A stretch of 64,000 nt of DNA from Streptomyces halstedii (GTDB lineage Bacteria > Actinomycetota > Actinomycetes > Streptomycetales > Streptomycetaceae), in the NCBI GenBank assembly GCA_000720535.1, contig JOAZ01000017.1:372001-436000 (forward strand), given 5' to 3'. Positions 1-8,633 of this stretch are shown piece by piece. The notes below the pieces were generated by a model. That model was not told the DNA's origin, searched no databases, and saw only the letters and a program-made list of their open reading frames with translations. Numbering within the stretch: the first letter of the stretch is position 1; every line of letters begins with the position of its first letter. Made by a program: the position numbers and the translations under genes.

Positions 1-335
1 ACTCCCTCACCGGCGGCCGGACGCGCTTCGGCCACGTCCTGCTGGTCGAGACGTTCGTGGCCGCGCTGGAGGCTCCGGAGGAGCGCCGCGAGCTGACGAA
101 CGGCAACCTCGCACGCGTCATGCCGGAGCTGCGCGCCATCGTGGAGCTCTGCCGCCGCATGCGTACGGTCGCGGAGATCTCGGCCATGCTCAAGATGCCG
201 CTCGGCGTGGTCCGGGTGCTGCTCAGCGACCTGGCCGACCAGGGGAAGATCCGCGTGTACGGGACCGGTCACGGCACCGGCCAGCCCGATCGCGCACTGC
301 TCGAAAGGGTGCTCAATGGACTCCGCCGTCTCTGA
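1..335 (+). CDS. DUF742 protein of a conservon (CvnC-like), 5' end outside window
   Basis: The reading frame is open from base 3, before any start codon, and begins with LTGGRTR, the hallmark near the N-terminus of DUF742 proteins, so the gene starts just upstream of the window. The rest (LVETFVAALE, then a helix-turn-helix-like stretch around AEISAMLKMPLGVVRVLLSDL) fits the family. DUF742 proteins are the third member of actinomycete conservons (sensor kinase, roadblock protein, DUF742, GTPase), which are thought to form membrane-associated signalling complexes. The gene overlaps the next one, the GTPase, by 20 bases, so the two are probably translationally coupled. The kinase and roadblock genes would lie to the left and cannot be seen. 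Confidence 0.88.
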   Translation, partial: SLTGGRTRFGHVLLVETFVAALEAPEERRELTNGNLARVMPELRAIVELCRRMRTVAEISAMLKMPLGVVRVLLSDLADQGKIRVYGTGHGTGQPDRALLERVLNGLRRL

Positions 336-966
336 GGCTCCGCTCTTCGCCCCGCGGCAGCAGGAGCCGCGGGACCAGCCCGAGGAAGCGGTGCAGGCCT
401 GGCAGCTCGACCACACCCGGGCGCCCGTGGCGACCAAGATCGTGGTGGCGGGCGGGTTCGGCGTCGGCAAGACGACGTTCGTCAGCTCGGTCTCCGAGGT
501 GACCCCGTTGCAGACCGAGGCGCTGATGACGCAGGCCAGCGAGGCGACCGACGACCTCAGCGCCACACCGGACAAGGTGACCACCACGGTCGCGATGGAC
601 TTCGGCCGGCTCACGCTCGACGACGACCTCGTGCTGTACGTCTTCGGCACCCCCGGCCAGGAGCGCTTCTGGTTCATGTGGGACGACCTGGTGCGCGGTG
701 CGATCGGCGCGGTCGTCCTCGCCGACACCCGCCGCCTCGCCGACTGCTTCCCCGCGCTCGACTACTTCGAGAGCTGTGGGCTGCCGTACATCGTCGCCGT
801 CAACCACTTCGAGGGGACGGACGGTTACGAGGAGGCGGACGTCAGGGAGGCGCTGACCGTTCCGCCGCACGTGCCCGTGGTGATCATGGACGCGCGGAGG
901 AAGATCACTGTCGTGGAGTCGCTGCTGGCCCTGGTGGGCCACGCACTCGACATCACCCCCGCGTAA
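316..966 (+). CDS. Conservon GTP-binding protein (CvnD-like), 216 aa
   Basis: This is a small Ras-like GTPase. The P-loop GGFGVGKTT is at residues 46-54, and an FGTPGQERFW switch II/G3 motif follows the region TTVAMDFGRLTLDD. The usual G4 NKxD is replaced by NHFEG, as is common in this family. An unstructured N-terminal tail of about 35 residues precedes the fold. The start overlaps the DUF742 gene, the standard conservon layout, so it presumably works as the effector switch of that signalling complex on the inner face of the membrane. A monooxygenase gene follows 36 bases downstream on the same strand and may be the output of the system (inference). Confidence 0.92.
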   Translation: MDSAVSEAPLFAPRQQEPRDQPEEAVQAWQLDHTRAPVATKIVVAGGFGVGKTTFVSSVSEVTPLQTEALMTQASEATDDLSATPDKVTTTVAMDFGRLTLDDDLVLYVFGTPGQERFWFMWDDLVRGAIGAVVLADTRRLADCFPALDYFESCGLPYIVAVNHFEGTDGYEEADVREALTVPPHVPVVIMDARRKITVVESLLALVGHALDITPA

Positions 967-1002
967 GCGCACCCCCCCACGTCCACGTAACGGAGAAGCC
1001 CG

Positions 1003-2247
1003 ATGCGGAAGATACTCATAGTCGGAGCAGGCCAGTCCGGTCTTCAACTGGCCCTCGGCCTCCAGACCCACGGGTACGAGGTCACCCTCATGTCCAACCG
1101 CACGGCCGACGAGATCCGGTCCGGCCGGGTCATGTCGACCCAGTGCATGTTCCACACCGCGCTGGAGCACGAGCGCGAACTCCAGCTCGATTTCTGGGAG
1201 TCGCAGGCCCCGCGCATCGAGGGCCTCGGCGTCTCGGTGGCCGGACCCGACTCCGGCCGGGCCGTCGACTGGGTGGGCCGGCTCGACGGGTTCGCGCAGT
1301 CGGTGGACCAGCGGGTGAAGATGGCCGGCTGGATGGAGACCTTCGCGCAGCGCGGCGGCCAGCTCGTCATCCACGGCGCGGCCGTCTCCGACCTGGACTA
1401 CTTCTCCCGCACCTACGACCTGGTGCTGGTCTCGGCCGGCAAGGGTGAGCTGGTCTCCATGTTCGGCCGGGACGCGTCCCGTTCGCCGTACGACGCCCCG
1501 CAGCGCGCACTCGCCGTCGCCTACGTCCACGGCATGGGCCCGCGCCCGGAGCACCCGGACTTCGACGCGGTCCGCTGCAATCTGGTGCCCGGTGTGGGCG
1601 AGCTGTTCGTGATGCCGACGCTCACCCTGTCCGGCCGTGCCGACATCCTGTTCTGGGAGGGCGTGCCCGGTGGCCCGCTGGACGTCTTCCGGGGAATCAA
1701 GGACCCCTCGGAGCACCTGGCCACCACCCTGGAGCTGATGGAGCGGTTCACCCCCTGGGAGTACGCCCGCGCCACCAAGGTCGAACTGACGGACGCCAAC
1801 GGCACCCTGGCCGGCCGCTACGCCCCGACCGTCCGCAACCCGGTCGGCCGGCTGCCCGGCGGCGGCCTGGCCCTGGGCGTGGGGGACGTGGTCGTCGCCA
1901 ACGACCCGATCACCGGGCAGGGTTCCAACACCGCGTCCAAGTGCGCGCACTCCTACCTGCACTCGATCCTGGAACACGGCGACCGTGAGTTCGACGCCGC
2001 GTGGATGCGGGCCACCTTCGACCGGCACTGGGAGAAGACCCAGCACGTCGTGAAGTGGACGAACGCCATGCTGGCCCCGCCGCCGGAGCACGTGCTCAAC
2101 CTGATCGGCGCGGGCGGTCAGCTCCAGCCGGTCGCCGACCGGTTCGCCAACGCCTTCAACGACCCGGCCGACCTGGACCACTTCTTCTTCGAGCCGGACC
2201 GGACGAACGCCTACCTCGCCGAGGTCACGGCCGCCGCCCAGGCCTGA
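1003..2247 (+). CDS. StyA-like FAD-dependent monooxygenase, 414 aa
   Basis: The N-terminus MRKILIVGAGQSGLQ contains the FAD dinucleotide motif (GAGQSG, residues 8-13), and LVLVSAGKGELVSMFGRD continues the flavoprotein fold. Sequence style and length match the styrene/indole monooxygenase (StyA) family, single-component oxygenases that need reduced FAD from a partner reductase. No StyB-like reductase lies nearby, so FADH2 would have to come from elsewhere. It starts 36 bases after the conservon GTPase, with GGAG in the gap (cggagaagcccg before ATG), and is probably co-transcribed with it. The substrate cannot be told from sequence. The gene ends in a hairpin shared with the convergent peptidase gene. 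Confidence 0.82.
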   Translation: MRKILIVGAGQSGLQLALGLQTHGYEVTLMSNRTADEIRSGRVMSTQCMFHTALEHERELQLDFWESQAPRIEGLGVSVAGPDSGRAVDWVGRLDGFAQSVDQRVKMAGWMETFAQRGGQLVIHGAAVSDLDYFSRTYDLVLVSAGKGELVSMFGRDASRSPYDAPQRALAVAYVHGMGPRPEHPDFDAVRCNLVPGVGELFVMPTLTLSGRADILFWEGVPGGPLDVFRGIKDPSEHLATTLELMERFTPWEYARATKVELTDANGTLAGRYAPTVRNPVGRLPGGGLALGVGDVVVANDPITGQGSNTASKCAHSYLHSILEHGDREFDAAWMRATFDRHWEKTQHVVKWTNAMLAPPPEHVLNLIGAGGQLQPVADRFANAFNDPADLDHFFFEPDRTNAYLAEVTAAAQA

Positions 2248-2295
2248 CCGTCCGGACGCCCCGCCCAGCCCGTCCCCGGGGCGGGGCGTACGGTC
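2246..2295. terminator. Bidirectional terminator-like hairpin between convergent genes
   Basis: GACCGT (2246-2251) plus the following ACGCCCCGCCC pair with GGGGCGGGGCGT and ACGGTC (ending 2295). The stem spans both stop codons, that of the monooxygenase (+) and that of the NlpC/P60 gene (-). There is no U-tract, as is usual for Streptomyces terminators. Confidence 0.6.
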
Positions 2296-3454
2296 ATCCC
2301 GCGTCCGGGGCGTCGTAGCCGGTGTCCGCCCCGTCGGCCGCGCCGTCCGGCAGCTCCGGCGGGGTGTACGCGGCCAGCGGCTCGCCGCCCGGGTCGGGCC
2401 GCACCGCCCCGAGCAGCGGGTTCGACGCCACCGGGGACACCTTCACCTCGGCACCGGGCCGGGGCGCCTGCACCACCTGGCCGTCGCCGATGTAGAGGGC
2501 CACATGAGTCGCCTCCGGGAAGTAGACCACCAGGTCCCCCGGGCGCAGCGCCGAGACGGGCACGTGCGGCAGCCGCCGCCACTGCTCCTGCGAGGTACGC
2601 GGAATGGCGCGCCCCGCCGCCGCCCAGGCCGTCGAGGTCAGCCCCGAGCAGTCGTACGACTCCGGGCCCTCGGCGCCCCACACGTACGGCTTGCCGATCT
2701 GCTCGACGGCGTACCGCACGGCCTCGCCGCCCTGTTCGGACGGTGTCCGGGGGGTGCTGCTCAGCGCGCCGGACGCCACCAGCGCATTCTGCGCGGCGGC
2801 GGTGTTCCGCCCCTCCAGCTCGGTCAGCCCGGCGAGCTGCTCCTCGGAGAGCGAGGCGAGCATCGCCTCGACGTCCCGCATCCGGGCCTGGACGGTGTCG
2901 CGCTGTTCCTTCTCCCGTTTGGTCAGCTCCCGCTGCCTGGCCAGCGCCGCGCGGGCCTTCGCCGCGAGGTCCTCGGCCCGTTCCTCGGCGCCGGAGAGCC
3001 GGTCCACGGTGGCCGTGGTGCCCGCCTGGGCGCGGGCGATCACATGGCTCTGGTCCAGGGCCCGCTGGGGGTCCGGGGCCAGCAGGAGCCGCAGATAGAC
3101 GGAGAAGCCGGTGCGGCCCTGGTACTGGGCACGGGCGAGGCGGCCCGCGTCCTGCCGGGCCCCGGTCAGGGCCGCACGGGCGGCGGCGAGCTGTGTGTTG
3201 AGCTTCTTCGCCTCGGCGGTCCGCTTCTTCAGCTCCTCGGCCGTGCCGTTGTACCGCTCCCCGGCCTTCTCCGCCTCCTGGTAGAGGGTCTGCAACCGCT
3301 TCAGCAGGCCGGGGACGCTCTGCGGGGCCTCCACGCGCGCCGGGGCGCCGGGCGCGGTGCCCGTACCGGGGGCCGGTTCCGCGAGGGCGGGGGAGGCGGC
3401 GACGACCGAGGCGGCCACCGCCGTGCACAGCGTGCGCACGAGTCTGCCTGGCAC
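2294..3454 (-). CDS. Secreted NlpC/P60 (C40) cell-wall peptidase, 386 aa
   Basis: GTG start at 3454 behind a strong GGAGGTGA. An N-terminal signal peptide (RLVRTLCTAVAASVVAASPALA, residues about 4-25) is followed by a long charged coiled coil (about 45-220) and a C-terminal NlpC/P60 domain. The catalytic Cys is C269 in YDCSGL and the His is H317 in THVALYIGDG. This is the standard layout of secreted actinomycete gamma-D-Glu-diaminopimelate endopeptidases of the RipA/DIP1281 type, which cut peptidoglycan stem peptides. The coiled coil may be inhibitory or scaffold-like (inference). It lies 168 bases downstream of the broken pseudokinase gene on the same strand. I looked for a ydaO (c-di-AMP) riboswitch before it and saw none. 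Confidence 0.9.
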   Translation of the reverse strand: MPGRLVRTLCTAVAASVVAASPALAEPAPGTGTAPGAPARVEAPQSVPGLLKRLQTLYQEAEKAGERYNGTAEELKKRTAEAKKLNTQLAAARAALTGARQDAGRLARAQYQGRTGFSVYLRLLLAPDPQRALDQSHVIARAQAGTTATVDRLSGAEERAEDLAAKARAALARQRELTKREKEQRDTVQARMRDVEAMLASLSEEQLAGLTELEGRNTAAAQNALVASGALSSTPRTPSEQGGEAVRYAVEQIGKPYVWGAEGPESYDCSGLTSTAWAAAGRAIPRTSQEQWRRLPHVPVSALRPGDLVVYFPEATHVALYIGDGQVVQAPRPGAEVKVSPVASNPLLGAVRPDPGGEPLAAYTPPELPDGAADGADTGYDAPDAG

Positions 3455-3622
3455 GGCATCACCTCCGGGGACAGGGCCGGGCGCACCGTTCCGTAGGAAA
3501 ATCGGACCGGCTGCTCCGCCATCGGTGTTCGGATCCCGTCCATCCGGTCACTCCCTGTCAGGTGATGCAAGGACCGCCCGGCGTGCCGCCGACCGGATCC
3601 CCCGAACGCCGCACGCCGGGCG

Positions 3623-6287
3623 TCACGCCACCGGGAAGGCGTAGAAGGCCCGTTCGCGCCGGACGACGACGGTCTTCCCCGCCGCCAGCACCCGGTACGG
3701 GGCGCTGACGGTCGCGCCCTTCGGTTCCTGGGCGCCGATGTCCTGGAACTTCCACAACCGGCGTCCGTCCGCCGTGGCGAACGCCGTCACCTGGGTGGAG
3801 TCCGCCGCGAGCAGGGTCCCGCCACCGGTACTGAGGGTGAGGGCGGGGGCGTTGCCGCCGAGCGGGACCTCGGTGGACCGCCGCCAGGCCAGGCGCCCGG
3901 TCGCCGCCTCGACCGCGCCGACCTCCTGGGCGCGGTTGGCGGTGTGGAGCAGCTTCCCGGCGAGCACGGGGGTGCCGAAGACGGAACCCTCGGGCCCGGC
4001 GAGCGTCCACACGGGCTTCCCGGTGGCCGTCTCGAACGCCTGGAGGCCGCTGCCCACGGCCGCGTACAGCCGGCCCTCCTCGTCGCCGAGCGCCGCCGCG
4101 GTCGGGGAGACAGAGCCGAACTGCCTGTTCCACAAAGGCTTTCCGGACGCGCGGTCGAAGCACCGGAAGAGGGCCTTGCCCTTGGCCGCCTTGGCGTCGG
4201 CCGCCGTGAGGGTCGCCGCGTCCTGGGCGAGGACGACGTCCGCGTCCCGGACGGCGGTCAGCCGGTAGGCGGGGGTGCCGTCCCGGCCCGCGGGGACCGC
4301 GGTGCGCCAGACCTCCTCGCGCCGCACGACGTCGTACGCGAAGAGGTACGCCTTGGCGACCTGGGTGTCCTTGCCGGGCTTCTCGCCCTTCTTGGGCTTC
4401 GGCGCCTTCACGGTGACGGTGTGCGAGCCGGTGAACCACAGGACGTTCCCGGTCAGTCCGGTGAGGGGGCCGACCTTCATGCCGGGGACGTCGATGAACT
4501 GGTCCGCGTACCGGACGCGGTGCTCGACCCGGCCGTCCTTCGACGACAGCCAGAGGAACTCGGCCGGGCCCGCGAGGAAGCAGAGCCCGTCGCCCGCGGC
4601 CAGCACCTTCTGGGCGCCCGCCGCGTCCTTCGACGTCCAGCGCGCCCGTCCGGTCCGCAGGTCGAGGGCGGTGGCCCGGTCGGTGCCGGTCAGCACGAGC
4701 AGCTCGTCCCGCCAGACGCCCGCGGTGAGCGGTACGGGTGCGGTGGCCGGGTGGGTGTACGTCCACCGGGGCTCGGGCGCCCGGCCGGGGACGGTGGGGC
4801 GCGGCGCGGCCGAGGGCTTGTCGTCGGTGGCGGCGGCCTGGTCGTCGGATCCGAGGGCCAGGACGGCACCGCCGCCGACGACCAGCCCGGCCGCCCCGGC
4901 GGCCACGGCGGTGAGCAGCCCCCGCCGACCGGGCGCGGGCGCGGCGGGCGGCGCGGGGGAGGGCCCTGCCGGAAGCTGCTGGGGAAGCGCGGCGGGGGCC
5001 GCCGGATAGGGGTACGCGTACGGCTGCCGGGCGGCGGCCGGGGCCTGCGCCGGGGGGAGACCGGACGCGGGGGCGTGCGGGGCCCCCTGTGCCGGGGAGG
5101 CGGCCGGGGCGTGCCAGGGCCCCTGTGCCGGGGAGGCCGGGGTGTGCGGGGGCTCGGGTGTGGCGGAGGCCGGGGCGGGAAGTGCGCGGGGCAGGGCCAG
5201 TTGGGCCGTCGCCGGGTCGCTCTGCCGGACGCCGGCGCCCGCCGTACCGGCAGGGGGCGCCCCCCCCCCCCCCCCCCCCCCCGCCGGGGCGCCCCCCCCC
5301 CCCCCCGCCCCCCGCCGTACCGGCAGGGGCCGCCGCCCCCGCGTCCGCCGTACCGGCAGCGGCCACCGCCCCCGCCTGCGCCCCCGCCTCCGGCGCGGCG
5401 TCCAGGGCGCGTACCCGTGCCGCCTGGTCCGTGACCGCCGTCGCGACCGGCTCCGGGAGCCAGCCGCCGCGGGCCAGGCCCGCCGCGCCCTCCAGCGCCA
5501 GTTCCGCCGCGACCGCCCCCGCGCCCGGCCGGTCCGCCGGGTCCTTGGCCAGGCACCCCGCGATCAGCCCGCGCAACGCGTCCGGTACGGAGCCCAGTTC
5601 GGCCGAGGCGTGCGCGATCCGCTCGGCCGCGCCGTCGGCGGGGCCGTCCGCGAACGGGGTCGTCCCGGTCGCCGCGTACGCCAGCAGCAGCCCCAGCACG
5701 AACAGGTCCGAAGGGGTGCCCGCCGCCTCGCCCCCGACCTGCTCGGGGGTGAGGTAGCCCAGCCGTACCGAGAGCTGGCCGCCCTCCCGCGCCTCGGCCC
5801 CGGCGGCACCGCCGAGCGGCCCGAACGCCGCGAGCCGGGGCCCGTCCTCGGCCAGCAGCACCGTCCCCGGCGCGAGCCCCTGGAGCACCGCCCCGGTGGC
5901 GTGCACCCGGGACAGCGTCTCGGCCAGGCCCGCGCCCAGTATCCGTACGGCCCGCTCGGGCAGCGGGCCGGCGAGCGCGATGGCCTCGGCGAGCGTCAGC
6001 GCGGGTACGTACGCCGCCGCCGTCCACAGACCGTCGTCCTCCGGCCCGGCGAGCGGCGGCTGCACCCAGCCGCCGGACAGCCGTTCGGCGGTGCGGGCCT
6101 CGGCCTGGAAGCGGCGGCGGAACGCGGGCAGCGCGGCCAGTTCCGGCCGGGCGGCGGTCACCACGACCCGGCCGTCCCCGTCCATGTCCCGGGCGAGATA
6201 CCGCACCGCGCTCGCGGTCTCACGGAAGCGGGCCAGGACCGTGTACGGACCGAAGCGGCGTGGATCGTCCTGACGCAGCGCCTCCAT
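3623..6287 (-). pseudogene. Pseudokinase-PQQ beta-propeller membrane protein, frameshifted at a poly-C tract
   Basis: The N-terminal half (ATG at 6287 behind AGGGGGGT, to about 5290) encodes a protein-kinase fold lacking catalytic residues: no VAxK lysine, LQGLAPGTVLL where HRDxKPxN is expected, and AFG instead of DFG. The C-terminal half is in a different frame. It reads a Pro/Ala-rich linker, GRRGLLTAVAAGAAGLVVGGG (one membrane helix), then PQQ-like beta-propeller repeats (WTYTHP, ARWTSKD, PLWNRQFG, PVWTLAGPE, RLWKFQD) to the stop at 3623. The halves join across a Gly-coding tract of 23 and 15 consecutive C on the plus strand (5260-5282, 5292-5306). The distance from the start to the propeller frame is one base too long (or two short). 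This is either a homopolymer error in the assembly or a real, possibly slippage-prone, frameshift. If the frame is restored, the product would be a cytoplasmic pseudokinase with an extracellular propeller, about 887 residues. Confidence 0.75.
5241..5359. repeat. Poly-C/G tracts with three 13-bp repeats inside the pseudokinase linker
   Basis: Runs of 23 C (5260-5282) and 15 C (5292-5306) are separated by gccggggcg. GCCGTACCGGCAG occurs at 5241-5253, 5314-5326 and 5347-5359 and encodes PAGTA-type linker units on the minus strand. The array looks like the product of repeated slippage or unit duplication in a Gly/Ala/Pro linker. It is also the kind of sequence that assemblers and basecallers get wrong. 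Confidence 0.9.
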
Positions 6288-6365
6288 GGCGCACCCCCCT
6301 TGTGACCGTGCCCTCGGCACCTGACCGCCGATCTTAGAGGGTGCGCCCCGCCCCGGTCCTCCCGC

Positions 6366-6641
6366 TCAGGCGCCCCGGTCCGGCTTCGTCCAGGGCCACT
6401 TGGGGCGCCGGCGCTCGCGGCCCCCGGCGACGTACTCGTACACCCAGCCGCGCTGGAGCCCGAGCCACTTGGAGTAGCCGGCGGGGGCGCGCCGGTAGGC
6501 GTGGACGGTGGCGGGGCCGCCGTCGGGGGCCGGCACCGGCACCTCGTACCACTTGGGCGGGTGCCCGGTCGGGCCCAGGAGGACGGGCAGGACCCGGCCG
6601 TCCAGGGGGCCGCCGCTGAAGGGGGTGTTCTCGCTTCTCAC
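6366..6641 (-). CDS. Small conserved hypothetical protein, 91 aa
   Basis: ATG start at 6641. The product reads as a compact soluble protein with WYEVPVP and YSKWLGLQRGWVYEYVAGG motifs and no signal peptide or membrane helix. I recall small Streptomyces proteins of this general style, but I do not recognise a named family and assign no function. It lies just upstream of the pseudokinase gene on the same strand, with a 78-base gap, so it could be on the same transcript. Codon use (strong G/C at third positions) supports a real gene. Confidence 0.6.
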   Translation of the reverse strand: MRSENTPFSGGPLDGRVLPVLLGPTGHPPKWYEVPVPAPDGGPATVHAYRRAPAGYSKWLGLQRGWVYEYVAGGRERRRPKWPWTKPDRGA

Positions 6642-6692
6642 CCGGCCAGTCTGGCCCAGACCGGGCCGTCCGGCGGCTCCGGGACGGCGGGG

Positions 6693-7454
6693 TCAGTCCT
6701 GGGGCAGCAGATGCGCGGCGCCACCGGCCACCGGCGTCACCCGCGCGACCAGCCGTCCGGCCGGCCCTTCGGGGGTCTCCTGGCCCAGCAGTTGTGCCAC
6801 CACGGCGGCCGTCTCGCCGTCCGAGGCAGCGGTCGCCGTCAGCAGGGCGATCAGGTGATCGACCAGCCAGCCGCGCAGATCGGGGGCGGCGGGCTGCTTG
6901 TCCTCGTCCAGCCAGATCAACGACGCGGCCTCGACCGCGGCGATCCAGGTCCGCACCATCATCCGCAGCCGGGGCCCGGCCGGTTCCTGGCCCGGACCGG
7001 TACCGCGTCCGAGGTGCAGCAGGATCTGCTCCGCCGCGGCCCGCCGCACGCCGTCCACGATCGCCGACGTACGCGAGGTCTCGGCGACGCTGCCGCCGCG
7101 CAGCAACGCGCTGAAACCGGCGTCGTGCTGGTCGACGAAGCCCAGGTAGCGGTCCAGCACCCGGCTCACCCGCTCGGTGGGCGGGCCGGCCGCGGGCTCG
7201 GCGAAGCAGAGGGTCAGCTGCTCGGCCGCCGAGCCGAGCGCCGCCTCGTACAACTGCTGCCTGCCGCCCGGGAAGTAGCGGTAGACCAGCGGCCGGGAGA
7301 CACCGGCCGCCACCGCCACCTCGTCGATCGACACGTCGTCCGGGGCCCGGTGGGCGAAGAGTGTGAGCGCGGCGCCGAGGAGCTGGGTCCTGCGCTCCTC
7401 GACCCCGAGCCGTCGGTAGGCACGGACCGGCGGTGCTGCGGGGGCGGAGGTCAT
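6693..7454 (-). CDS. TetR-family transcriptional regulator, 253 aa
   Basis: ATG start at 7454. The N-terminal HTH (about residues 14-60: RRTQLLGAALTLFAHRAP, then VSIDEVAVAAGVSRPLVYRYFPG) is typical TetR. The remainder is an all-helical ligand/dimer domain of about 180 residues. It follows the AurF-like oxygenase gene by 41 bases on the same strand, so the two form an operon and the repressor probably acts on its own promoter. A 13-bp palindrome in the oxygenase promoter (8480-8492) is the best operator candidate. The inducer is unknown. Confidence 0.92.
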   Translation of the reverse strand: MTSAPAAPPVRAYRRLGVEERRTQLLGAALTLFAHRAPDDVSIDEVAVAAGVSRPLVYRYFPGGRQQLYEAALGSAAEQLTLCFAEPAAGPPTERVSRVLDRYLGFVDQHDAGFSALLRGGSVAETSRTSAIVDGVRRAAAEQILLHLGRGTGPGQEPAGPRLRMMVRTWIAAVEAASLIWLDEDKQPAAPDLRGWLVDHLIALLTATAASDGETAAVVAQLLGQETPEGPAGRLVARVTPVAGGAAHLLPQD

Positions 7455-7495
7455 ACCCCGAAGACTAAGCGTTCTCCCGCGCACCGGGAGAGCGC

Positions 7496-8431
7496 TCAGG
7501 CCAGCAGGCCCGAGCTCTTCCACAGCCTGCGCCCCACGCCGTTCAGCACCCCGATGTCGTCGAAGAAGTCGGTGAGGCGCTTGGCGCCCGTCTGCATGAC
7601 CTCGGTCCGGTGGCCGCTCGCCTTCACCTGGGCGACCGCCTCGCGGCGGTCCAGGCCGACGTTCTCGTACACCTGGGGGTTGATGAAGCAGATGGAGAAG
7701 ATGCGGGCCGCGTGCCCGCAGCTCAGCCGGGTCGTCCGCCGCTCCCAGGCCGGAGCGGTCACCATCTGGCGGCGCAACTCCTCGCGGGCGTACCGCACAT
7801 GGCGGGCCTCCTCGACGACGTGGATGCGGGTCACCCCGCGTACCAGCGTCTGCACCCGCTCGTCGGGGAAGGTGAGGCGCTGCATCCAGTCGAGGATCTC
7901 CTCGCCCAGGAGCGTCGCGGCGAACGAACCGGGGGTGGTGGAGACGGTCTTCAGGACGCGCGCCGCGTTGTGGTAGGCGCGCGGTACCGGGTAGGTGGGG
8001 GTGCCGCCCCACTGGATCATGCGGCCGAACATCATCGAGTGCCGGCACTCGTCCGCTATCTCGGTGAGGGCGTAGCGGACGTGGTTGCTGGTCACCGGCT
8101 TGTCGTAGATGTGCCGGACGAGGAGCTGCATGAGGATGATCTCGAACCAGATGCCGAGCGAGGCCAGCGACGCGGCCTCGTGCCGGGCCAGGGCCATCCG
8201 CTGTTCCTCGGACATCCGCCGCCAGAGCGGGGTGTCGTAGAGGGAGACCAGCTCCGGCGGCCAGAACCACTTGCCGTCCTCGACGCCCGCGTCCCAGTCG
8301 AGTTCGGTGTCGGGGTCGAAGGAGTGCTTGGCCGAGGCCTCCAGCAGGCGTATCGCGACCTGTTCGCGATCCCTGAGGGGGCCGAGCGCGTCGCGCAGCG
8401 CCTGGACGTCCTGTTCGGTCACTGTCGTCAT
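7496..8431 (-). CDS. AurF-like di-iron oxygenase, 311 aa
   Basis: ATG at 8431 is preferred over GTG/ATG-like codons further upstream because GAGGGGCC lies before it. The all-helical protein carries ferritin-like iron ligands: ADECRHSMMF and VEEARHVRYAREEL (two ExxH motifs), plus ARHEAASLASLGIWFE and LLGEEILDWMQ, the pattern of the AurF/CmlI N-oxygenase family (PF11583). Characterised relatives oxidise aryl amines to nitro compounds, but most actinomycete homologues in TetR-linked pairs have no known substrate. It is the first gene of a two-gene operon with the TetR regulator. There is no biosynthetic cluster around it. Confidence 0.85.
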   Translation of the reverse strand: MTTVTEQDVQALRDALGPLRDREQVAIRLLEASAKHSFDPDTELDWDAGVEDGKWFWPPELVSLYDTPLWRRMSEEQRMALARHEAASLASLGIWFEIILMQLLVRHIYDKPVTSNHVRYALTEIADECRHSMMFGRMIQWGGTPTYPVPRAYHNAARVLKTVSTTPGSFAATLLGEEILDWMQRLTFPDERVQTLVRGVTRIHVVEEARHVRYAREELRRQMVTAPAWERRTTRLSCGHAARIFSICFINPQVYENVGLDRREAVAQVKASGHRTEVMQTGAKRLTDFFDDIGVLNGVGRRLWKSSGLLA

Positions 8432-8471
8432 GGCAGAAGGCCCCTCGCACATGGGTTACCGGCGGTCATAC

Positions 8472-8503
8472 ATTATGAGACTGCCTGTCAGTAAGCGCGT
8501 CAA
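8472..8503 (-). promoter_or_regulatory. Promoter of the AurF-like/TetR operon with palindromic operator
   Basis: On the minus strand TTGACG (8503-8498) and CATAAT (8477-8472) resemble -35 and -10 boxes with an unusually long 20-base spacer. The spacer contains the palindrome ACTGNNNNNCAGT (8480-8492). Such a symmetrical site between promoter boxes is a typical TetR operator position. The spacing is inferred by eye; a different -10 could be used. Confidence 0.5.
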
Positions 8504-8633
8504 TCCCTTGGGCGCGACTTGTTGACCGAGCGTCTACCAACGTGTGAACCCACCGGCCCGGCGCGACCGGGACGGACCGCGCGACCCCCGCGCCTCCTGG
8601 CTGTTCAGCGGGGGGCCGCCCGGCGGTGCGAGG

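Noticed and set aside
3455-3622. ydaO (c-di-AMP) riboswitch before the NlpC/P60 gene
   Set aside because: Such switches often precede cell-wall hydrolases in Streptomyces, but the gap is short and shows none of the conserved motif segments.
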